Below, in pieces: positions 6,926 through 12,170 of a DNA stretch of 12,170 nt. Origin of the DNA: Chloroflexota bacterium (GTDB lineage: Bacteria; Chloroflexota; Anaerolineae; J102). The stretch is taken from NCBI GenBank assembly GCA_003353825.1, contig PIVW01000142.1:1-12170 (forward strand), read 5' to 3'. The first letter of the stretch is position 1; each line of letters begins with the position of its first letter. The notes below the pieces were generated by a model that was not told where the DNA came from, ran no database searches, and saw only the letters and a list, made by a program, of their open reading frames with translations. The translations under genes were made by a program, and so were the position numbers.

Positions 6926-6988
6926 AAAGTGCAAATTCTTTTTTAGAAAGTGAAAGCTCTTTTTTGGAAAGTGGTAATTGTTTTTTTG
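6926..6988. repeat. Three 21-bp direct repeats with phased T-tracts upstream of the HTH gene
   Basis: The units start at 6926, 6947 and 6968. Each begins AAAGTG and ends in a run of six or seven Ts followed by AG, GG or G. A period of exactly 21 bp (two turns) puts both AAAGTG and the T-tracts on one face of the helix. They end 31 bp before the preferred start of the HTH protein. They could be operator sites for that protein, with intrinsic DNA bending from the phased tracts. If the longer start were used they would encode heptapeptide repeats (YHFPKKS, FHFLKKN, LHFSSEI). Confidence 0.75.
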
Positions 6989-7023
6989 ATAATGGCATGC
7001 ATGGTTTAGAATCATGCACGCGC

Positions 7024-7073
7024 ATCCCTATAATTCTGCTGCAAAGCGTCGCTTACGACCGGTGTATAGGGAT
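7024..7073. promoter_or_regulatory. Inverted repeat ATCCCTATA/TATAGGGAT between divergent genes
   Basis: ATCCCTATA at 7024-7032 and TATAGGGAT at 7065-7073 are exact 9-bp inverted arms with a 32-bp spacer. GC flanks them on both sides, with one extra base on the right. They lie in the spacer between the HTH gene (minus) and the DUF951 gene (plus). They may be operator half-sites or a hairpin; the role is unknown. Confidence 0.35.
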
Positions 7074-7110
7074 TGCCACTTACATCGAACCAATGATCAA
7101 CCGCTTTTCA

Positions 7111-7140
7111 TTGTTGTCTCGACACGCACTCTGATATAAT
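7111..7140 (+). promoter_or_regulatory. Sigma-70-like promoter for the DUF951 gene
   Basis: A perfect -10 hexamer TATAAT lies at 7135-7140. TTGTTG at 7111-7116 is an acceptable -35 with an 18-bp spacer. The start codon is 33 bases past the -10, leaving a short leader with no recognisable Shine-Dalgarno sequence. It probably also serves the transporter and peptidase genes downstream. Confidence 0.6.
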
Positions 7141-7172
7141 CTCCGAGGTTATTAGCGTCTTCACATTTTCTT

Positions 7173-7430
7173 ATGACTTATCTTGATATCCGCGTTGGCG
7201 ATGTTGCACACATGCGTAAACAGCACCCCTGTGGTGGTTGGCAGTGGGAAGTTGTGCGAACTGGGGCCGATATCGGTATTGTCTGTACGACATGTCGGCG
7301 TCGCTTGTTCTTGCCTCGCGATAAATTCCGGCGTTCGCTCAAACAGTTAAAGCGAACACACCCCACAACGGATAGTAACGACACCCCAAACATAGTGCCT
7401 GATACCTCGCCAGACACTCCTTCCGCTTAG
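7173..7430 (+). CDS. DUF951 family protein (YyzM-like)
   Basis: An 85-residue protein. Residues 4-54 match the DUF951 pattern: [19 protein letters not shown], then [14 protein letters not shown], then [12 protein letters not shown]. Cys20, Cys38 and Cys41 form a small zinc-ribbon-like arrangement. The family is usually about 65 residues; this member has a hydrophilic Asp/Thr/Pro tail (residues 62-85). Its molecular role is not established; it is a small soluble protein that may bind nucleic acid given the basic stretch [12 protein letters not shown] (my inference). The promoter at 7111-7140 directly precedes it. The transporter gene starts 81 bp downstream on the same strand. Confidence 0.85.
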   Translation: MTYLDIRVGDVAHMRKQHPCGGWQWEVVRTGADIGIVCTTCRRRLFLPRDKFRRSLKQLKRTHPTTDSNDTPNIVPDTSPDTPSA

Positions 7431-7511
7431 GTATTCGGTCGGCGCTGCCCTTGCCATCATTCCCCAACTGGGCATAGCCCGGCAGATGTTGGCTAATATC
7501 ACTCCCCCCTT

Positions 7512-8870
7512 ATGTCTTCCTCTCAACAAGTTACTGGATTCCAATCGGTTCTCAGATTACCGGCGTTTCGGCAGATCTGGGTATCACAGTTGCTTGCGCT
7601 AACAGCCCAAAATGGGATTCATTTCGTTCAATTGGTGCTGATTGAACGGCTAACCGGGCGTAGCCTTCACCTCGGTTTGATGATCGTAGCTTTTAGCCTA
7701 CCCCCTGTTATTCTGTCCTTCCTCGCCGGCGTTGTGATCGATCGTGTTCCCAAAAAATGGATCATCGTGGTTTCAAATCTATTGAGGGGTGCGCTGGCAC
7801 TAAGCTACATACTTTTGATCAATTGGCTTGACGGCAACGCGCTGTTAGCTGCTGTTTACGTTGTCACCTTCCTGGGAGCTTCTATCGGAGCCTTCTTCAA
7901 TCCTGCTGTATTGGCAAAACTACCCTTGCTGGTGGGGGAGAGGCGACTGATGGTAGCCAATTCGTTGTTCAACCTGACGATTGCCGGGTCACAATTGTTG
8001 GGCCTGTTACTGATTGCACCTGCAGCAGTCAAAACATTCAGGCTCTCGGGAGCTTTCGCTCTGATGTCGTTGTTTTATTTTGGGGCTTTCATTTTCGCTC
8101 TCAGGTTACCGCGCGATCCGGCACGGCATATCAAAGGAGTGACCGCGGCAAGTGGCTGGGAACGAACCCTGCGCGAGGTCCAACAAGGCTGGGCATTCGT
8201 TGCCCGCCATCGCCAGGTTCTGATCGCGATCCTCCAACTTACGTTGGTAGCCTCGTTGATCATGATCGTCGCCATGATCGCCCCCGGTTTCAGTGCTCGT
8301 GTGTTGGGGCTGTCACCTGAGGATGCCGTATATGTCTTTGCTCCTGCCGCTTTAGGGATGGCGATAGCGATATTCGTTTTAGGCCGATATGGCAATCGTT
8401 TGCCCCAAGACTGGTTACAGACGGGTATGCTCTTTCTGACCGGCGCCAGCATCGCCTTGCTGGGCTATATCAGCAGGGATTACAATGCATTGCGTATACC
8501 CATTTTCGATGTCTATCCACAACGGATTGTCTCTGTTACAAGTCTGGTTGCTTTGGTCTCGCTGCCATTGGGATTCGGGCTTTATTCTGTCAATACCATT
8601 GCTCAGACAATGGTTCAGCGTCTCACTCCGCAGGAATTGCGAGGAAGGGTCTTTACCGTCCAGTTTATGCTCGCCTCGTTGGTGGGCCTGGCTCCTTTGT
8701 TGATAACTGCTGTCATGGCAGATCTCATTGGTATACCCTCTATGCTACGCTGGTTGTCCATCGCTTGTTTTGCGGTAGGATTGCTGACCCTTTATTCTGC
8801 CATTTACATACAGCAAATCGAAACTCCCCACTCAGAACATCAAACAAAAGAGGATAAACATAGCTTATGA
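7512..8870 (+). CDS. MFS transporter (exporter-type, EntS/MFS_3-like)
   Basis: A 452-residue very hydrophobic protein with about 11-12 predicted membrane helices. LRLPAFRQIWVSQLLAL at residues 14-30 resembles the first helix of MFS_3/EntS-like exporters. Motif A between helices 2 and 3 is present (GVVIDRVPKKW, residues 73-83), and a central cytoplasmic loop (PRDPARHIKG) separates the two halves. The C-terminal half has the related loop LTPQELRGRVFTVQFML, typical of this subgroup. The substrate is unknown; relatives export drugs or siderophores or remain uncharacterised. No good ribosome binding site is seen; TAATAT at 7493-7498 could act as a -10 giving a nearly leaderless message. The last four bases overlap the peptidase start (ATGA), indicating translational coupling. 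Confidence 0.88.
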   Translation: MSSSQQVTGFQSVLRLPAFRQIWVSQLLALTAQNGIHFVQLVLIERLTGRSLHLGLMIVAFSLPPVILSFLAGVVIDRVPKKWIIVVSNLLRGALALSYILLINWLDGNALLAAVYVVTFLGASIGAFFNPAVLAKLPLLVGERRLMVANSLFNLTIAGSQLLGLLLIAPAAVKTFRLSGAFALMSLFYFGAFIFALRLPRDPARHIKGVTAASGWERTLREVQQGWAFVARHRQVLIAILQLTLVASLIMIVAMIAPGFSARVLGLSPEDAVYVFAPAALGMAIAIFVLGRYGNRLPQDWLQTGMLFLTGASIALLGYISRDYNALRIPIFDVYPQRIVSVTSLVALVSLPLGFGLYSVNTIAQTMVQRLTPQELRGRVFTVQFMLASLVGLAPLLITAVMADLIGIPSMLRWLSIACFAVGLLTLYSAIYIQQIETPHSEHQTKEDKHSL

Positions 8871-9970
8871 TACCTGCAGACTTCGTCGACGCCGAACGTA
8901 TTCTTCACACTTTTCTCGAACTCGTACAGATCGACAGCCCCAGCGGCCAGGAAGCGGAAATTGGGGCCTATCTTAGAGGGCGCTTGCAGGCGCTCAGTTG
9001 CTCAGTTGAACAGGATGAGGTTGGGAATATTGTTGCCAGATTTTCAGGTAGCGGTAATGAAGTTGTCATGCTCAGTAGCCACATGGATACCGTTGGTTCG
9101 GATACAGGCATCAAACCGGTAATTCGTGAGGGTATCATCTACTCGGAGGGAGAGACCATTCTGGGCGCTGATGATAAGTCTGGCATTGCCGTCATTCTAG
9201 AGACGCTGGCGGTGTTAAACCAGAACCCCGAGTTTCAGCACCCGCCGATCGAGATCGTGATATCCGTGGGCGAAGAGCTAGGGTTACAGGGGGCCAAGCA
9301 ACTCGATACAAGTCGTTTACAAGCCCAGTGGGGGATTGTATTGGATGCTGGCGGCCCTATCGGTACGTTGATCTATACTGCACCATCACAAAATTACATC
9401 ACTGCTGTGGTGAAGGGGAAGAAGGCGCACGCCGGTAGCTCTCCAGAGAAGGGCATCAATGCTATTCGTGTGGCAGCAGAAGCGATCAGCGCCATGCCCT
9501 TGGGTAGAATCGATGAAGAGACAACCTCCAATATCGGCGTGATCCGAGGAGGTGAGGCCACCAACATCGTCCCGGACGAAGTGTATATGCGGGGTGAGGC
9601 GCGTAGCCGGAACGAAGCCAAGTTGCAGGCTCAGACCTCTTCCATGGTTGCCGCTCTGGAATCGGTGGCTGAAGGGCATGGCGCCAGTGTTGACATCGAG
9701 GTTGAACAGGCGTATCAGACCTATTGCATTTCACCCGATCAACGACCTTATGCTGTCGCCGCCCAGGCGATCCAATCACTTGGCATTGCTCTGATCCCCA
9801 AAACCAGTGGTGGTGGCACCGACGGCAATATCTACACCGCTGCCGGTATCCCCTGTGTAGCGTTATCTACAGGCATGGCCGAAGTGCACACGGTTAACGA
9901 ATATGTGGCTGTGCAAGATGTCGTCGATTCGGCTCGGGTGTTGGTGACGTTGGTTGTCGGTTGCTTTTAG
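8867..9970 (+). CDS. M20 family metallopeptidase (PepT/YqjE-like)
   Basis: A 367-residue dinuclear-zinc peptidase. The metal ligands and catalytic residues are in order: His72 and Asp74 in SSHMDTVG, Asp102 in ILGADDKSG, the catalytic pair Glu136-Glu137 in VGEELGLQGAK, Asp160 in VLDAGGPIG, and His341 in EVHTVNEY. The lid/dimerisation domain lies at about 175-285 and includes His188 in KKAHAGSSPEKGINA, as in the peptidase T-like branch. It is probably a cytoplasmic aminopeptidase or tripeptidase-like enzyme. The length is normal and nothing appears missing. The ATG overlaps the transporter stop codon by four bases, with AGAGG about 16 bases upstream, so translation is likely coupled. The pairing with an exporter may be only an operon convenience. 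Confidence 0.92.
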   Translation: MIPADFVDAERILHTFLELVQIDSPSGQEAEIGAYLRGRLQALSCSVEQDEVGNIVARFSGSGNEVVMLSSHMDTVGSDTGIKPVIREGIIYSEGETILGADDKSGIAVILETLAVLNQNPEFQHPPIEIVISVGEELGLQGAKQLDTSRLQAQWGIVLDAGGPIGTLIYTAPSQNYITAVVKGKKAHAGSSPEKGINAIRVAAEAISAMPLGRIDEETTSNIGVIRGGEATNIVPDEVYMRGEARSRNEAKLQAQTSSMVAALESVAEGHGASVDIEVEQAYQTYCISPDQRPYAVAAQAIQSLGIALIPKTSGGGTDGNIYTAAGIPCVALSTGMAEVHTVNEYVAVQDVVDSARVLVTLVVGCF

Positions 9971-10028
9971 TCATCTGATATCCCTCTTACAACATTTTCT
10001 TCAGCTGTGAACATGGCGACGTCAGTCA

Positions 10029-10058
10029 TTGTCACTCCATGATTTTATTCAATAATCT
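10029..10058 (+). promoter_or_regulatory. Possible promoter for the PAP2 gene
   Basis: TTGTCA at 10029-10034 and TAATCT at 10053-10058 are separated by 18 bp, in the 155-bp gap after the peptidase gene. The -10 match is moderate. Confidence 0.35.
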
Positions 10059-10125
10059 ACTCTGAAAGGACTCGTTACCTCCCCCTACGGCTAAGCCTGT
10101 TTCTCCCACAAAAGGAGTGCCCCTC

Positions 10126-11055
10126 ATGTCAGAATGGCTGCGCGCTATCAACGAGACCAGTATCCCCTTCATTCTCTGGTTTCAAGGTTTTGAGACGGAA
10201 AGCCTCACCGGTTTTATGAGACTGATGAGTTGGTTGGGGCATGAGTATTTCTACATCCTCTTCTTCCCCTTCCTCTATTGGGTTGTCAACAAACGCTGGG
10301 GAGCGCTCACCGGCCTGGCTTTAATCGTCTCCCTCTATTGCGGCGAACTACTCAAATGGGTATTTAAACTGCCCCGGCCCCCTGCACCACCGGTTGAGGT
10401 CTGGTGGCATGAAACCTCACCCGGATTCGTCAGCACCCACGCCTCCGCTACGCTCGCCATCTTGGGCACCCTTGCCGTCCTCGTGCGCAGATGGTGGTTT
10501 ACGGTGATTGCAGCGTTACTCATCTTTTTGATTGGCCTATCACGTCTCTATCTGGGCGTGCACTTCCCCGCCGATGTTATCGGCGGCTGGGTTGTCGGGC
10601 TCTTTGCCATGTGGGCGGCACTGTGGCTGGCGCCAAAAGTGACACCAGTTGTGGTCTCTTGGTCCGCCGGTAGACAGGTCGCCGGGACCTTGATCCTGGC
10701 TGCAATATTACTACTAGTTTATCCTGGGAATTGGGACGGCAATCGCCCTGCCCAATCCGGTTTCCGTGACGTGTCTTTGCTAACAGGGTTTTTGCTGGGC
10801 CTGATCTGGGATGTGAAGCAGTTGCATTTCAGGATTGACGGCGTCTGGTGGCTGCGGCTGATTCGTTTTGTTGTCGGGGTTGTGGTGCTCGTGGTAGTCT
10901 TTCTGGGTTTCGATATCTTCTTCGATATGCTCGCTCCCGACAGCTATTTTGTGCAACAAGCCCTGCGTTTTGTTCGGTATGGCATGGTAGGGTTCACTGT
11001 GTCAGGTCTGGGGCCATGGGTGTTTCAGAAAACCCGCCTGGCAGAGACAAGATAG
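10126..11055 (+). CDS. PAP2-superfamily membrane phosphatase
   Basis: 309 residues from the ATG at 10126, chosen because AAAGGAG at 10111-10117 lies eight bases upstream; a GTG at 10117 is part of that ribosome binding site. The three phosphatase motifs are visible: K77-x6-R84-P85 (KWVFKLPRP), a variant second motif V-S103-T104-H105 in GFVSTHASATL in place of the usual PSGH, and S139-R140-x5-H146-x3-D150 (SRLYLGVHFPAD). His105 and His146 are the expected nucleophile and general acid/base. About eight hydrophobic helices are seen; the C-terminal 130 residues add extra membrane segments beyond the core domain. It probably dephosphorylates a lipid phosphate such as undecaprenyl pyrophosphate, phosphatidate or a sphingoid-type lipid phosphate. 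The substrate is not shown by sequence. Confidence 0.9.
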   Translation: MSEWLRAINETSIPFILWFQGFETESLTGFMRLMSWLGHEYFYILFFPFLYWVVNKRWGALTGLALIVSLYCGELLKWVFKLPRPPAPPVEVWWHETSPGFVSTHASATLAILGTLAVLVRRWWFTVIAALLIFLIGLSRLYLGVHFPADVIGGWVVGLFAMWAALWLAPKVTPVVVSWSAGRQVAGTLILAAILLLVYPGNWDGNRPAQSGFRDVSLLTGFLLGLIWDVKQLHFRIDGVWWLRLIRFVVGVVVLVVVFLGFDIFFDMLAPDSYFVQQALRFVRYGMVGFTVSGLGPWVFQKTRLAETR

Positions 11056-11113
11056 GATGATTGAAAACGCTCCCAGGTTTATGCCTGACGACACCTTTGG
11101 AGGCGTTGCTTAG

Positions 11114-11752
11114 ATGAACCAATTGATAGCTCCATGGCGTAATCTATGGCGAGCAGCATTGTATTTTTATGATGACCTATTTTTATGGCTAGGACTGAGC
11201 ATTCTCCAGGGATTGGCATTGGTGACGATCATTCTCGCTCCCCCGGTTGCCATGGGCATCAATGCCGTTGGCAACGAAAGAGCGCGGGAGAAGCGCATTA
11301 ATTTTGATCTGTTCAAAGATGGATTTCGCACCTACTTCTGGAGCAGCTACAAATACCTGCTCATTTGGGTTGCTGTGGCTGCGTTGCTTGGGGTCAATAT
11401 GTATTTTTATGCCGACCGCTTGCAAGGGTGGCTACGTTATCTGACCTTCCTTTGGTTCTATCTGGCACTGTTCTGGGTTTCGATCCTGCCCTATCTGTTT
11501 CCGATTTTCCTCGAAACAGAAACACCAACCATTTTGATCGTTTATCGCAATACCATGCTCCTGGCTCTCAGCAAGCCTCTTTATACGCTGTTCTTACTTT
11601 TACAAATTGCCATTTTGGTGTTGCTCACTCGTTACATCCCCATCTTGCTCTTTATTATTTTCCCCGCCATGACGGTTCTGATGGGCAATCTCGGCGCCCG
11701 CTATCTTATCGATGCTGCCAAGGGTGTAGACACAGCGGATGACGAAGAATAG
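11114..11752 (+). CDS. YesL/DUF624-like integral membrane protein
   Basis: 212 residues with about five hydrophobic helices (roughly 22-48, 80-97, 106-131, 150-170 and 172-195). The N-terminal WRNLWRAALYFYDDLFLWLG and the loop FKDGFRTYFWSSYKYLLIW resemble the DUF624 (YesL) pattern, in which a Phe-rich motif follows the second helix. The function of this family is unknown; in Firmicutes some members sit with carbohydrate-uptake genes, but there are none here. A GGAGG ten bases before the ATG supports the start. It follows the PAP2 gene by 58 bp on the same strand and may be in the same transcript. The tail is acidic (VDTADDEE). Confidence 0.7.
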   Translation: MNQLIAPWRNLWRAALYFYDDLFLWLGLSILQGLALVTIILAPPVAMGINAVGNERAREKRINFDLFKDGFRTYFWSSYKYLLIWVAVAALLGVNMYFYADRLQGWLRYLTFLWFYLALFWVSILPYLFPIFLETETPTILIVYRNTMLLALSKPLYTLFLLLQIAILVLLTRYIPILLFIIFPAMTVLMGNLGARYLIDAAKGVDTADDEE

Positions 11753-11783
11753 AGATAAATATATCGCCCCTTTCAACGCACGT

Positions 11784-11803
11784 CGCTGCGCCGGCTGGCA
11801 GCG
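11784..11803. terminator. Hairpin between convergent genes
   Basis: CGCTGC at 11784-11789 pairs with GCAGCG at 11798-11803 around an eight-base loop, in the 78-bp gap between the convergent DUF624-like and GNAT genes. No strong T-run follows on either strand, so it is at best a weak bidirectional terminator. Confidence 0.35.
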
Positions 11804-11830
11804 TGAATGTTACGTTGCATTTGAGACAGT

Positions 11831-12170
11831 TTATTTGTCGGGCAAATGAGTACGTGCAAGATCTAGCTCGATAACCATCTCTCCCCTGCGAGTGACACAG
11901 CTGATAGGGAAGTGGTCACGTTTCACCAGGTTCATAACGGCACGATTGGATGCCTGAACTGACGCGACCAGTTTCTTGATCCCGGCCTTTCTGGCGTCCC
12001 CGATCAAGCGGTGTAGTATCTCTGTGCCGATGCCCTGGCCATGTAGATCATCTCGCAAAGCCAAAGACACCTCGGCCACCCCCGGCGTGATTACGATAAA
12101 GCGCCCGCACCCCACCGCTGCATGTCGTTGTCCCGGCAGGTCGACAAAGGCCAGCAATCCCTCGCTGGGG
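11831..12170 (-). CDS. GNAT family N-acetyltransferase (partial, N-terminus beyond right edge)
   Basis: The frame is open from the right edge to a TAA at 11831-11833, about 112 residues. It holds the acetyl-CoA-binding part of a GNAT domain: VSLALRDDLHGQGIGTEIL with the Q-x-x-G-x-G/A-like pyrophosphate loop (HGQGIGT), then HRLIGDARKAGIKKLVASV and SNRAVMNLVKRDHF, typical of motifs A and B. RDDLHGQGIGTEIL resembles the GNAT domain of Pat-type protein acetyltransferases, which in some bacteria is fused to a regulatory or acyl-CoA synthetase-like domain; the missing N-terminus would settle this. A TTG at 12155-12157 lies inside the domain and is not considered the start, because upstream residues (PSEGL) continue in frame to the edge. 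Confidence 0.82.
   Translation of the reverse strand, partial: PSEGLLAFVDLPGQRHAAVGCGRFIVITPGVAEVSLALRDDLHGQGIGTEILHRLIGDARKAGIKKLVASVQASNRAVMNLVKRDHFPISCVTRRGEMVIELDLARTHLPDK

Noticed and set aside
6477..6953. A 158-codon plus-strand open frame
   Set aside because: Antisense to the HTH gene, which has two recognisable DNA-binding domains in the correct order.
6926..6988. CRISPR-like array
   Set aside because: The units are contiguous 21-bp direct repeats without unique spacers, and no cas gene is present.
6896..7015. A 40-residue N-terminal extension of the HTH protein
   Set aside because: It would be made of the 21-bp AT-rich repeats and is low-complexity; the inner ATG gives the normal domain start. 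Kept as an alternative only.
10117..10125. GTG start for the PAP2 protein
   Set aside because: The GTG is part of the ribosome binding site AAAGGAG; the ATG at 10126 has ideal spacing.

Overview
The window looks like chromosomal sequence of a Chloroflexota bacterium, probably of the Anaerolineae/Caldilineae type. This rests on secreted proteins with Thr-Pro linkers, a secreted protease ending in a short Leu/Pro-rich tail (PLFLPVILTN), a DUF951 protein, moderate GC content and several intergenic repeats. The taxonomic call is an inference from protein style; no rRNA or tRNA gene is visible. Twelve gene-level features are supported, and none forms an obvious defence, CRISPR or biosynthetic-cluster system.

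Region 1 (1-4930, minus strand) is a cell-surface region. A large secreted DNRLRE/PPC protein runs off the left edge. Upstream of it is a subtilisin-family (S8) protease gene of about 2.9 kb that is broken in three places: two +1 shifts at runs of five Gs and one in-frame amber stop in the conserved RIKPDVVAPG stretch. The gap between these genes (1207-1620) holds two nested or imperfect inverted-repeat structures and a three-unit 9-bp repeat. The gap upstream of the protease holds a 264-bp MITE-like element with 24-bp terminal inverted repeats, 45 bp from the protease start codon.

Region 2 (4930-7015, minus strand) has an intact PLP-dependent alpha-oxoamine synthase with a good rho-independent terminator. 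Upstream of it is a small stand-alone protein with the two DNA-binding domains of IS630-type transposases but no catalytic domain. Three 21-bp direct repeats with phased T-tracts lie just upstream of the preferred start of that protein. A dyad CTAGTAC/GTACTAG overlaps its stop codon.

Region 3 (7135-11752, plus strand) is a set of housekeeping-like genes: a DUF951 protein, an MFS exporter-type transporter, an M20 metallopeptidase whose start overlaps the transporter stop (ATGA), a PAP2-family membrane phosphatase and a YesL/DUF624-like membrane protein. A convergent, partial GNAT acetyltransferase closes the right edge on the minus strand.

The best leads are the decayed protease with a mobile-element-like insertion in its upstream region, the 21-bp phased repeats in front of the transposase-derived DNA-binding protein, and the dispersed-repeat-like intergenic elements. 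I see no clear evidence of a wholly new multi-gene system.
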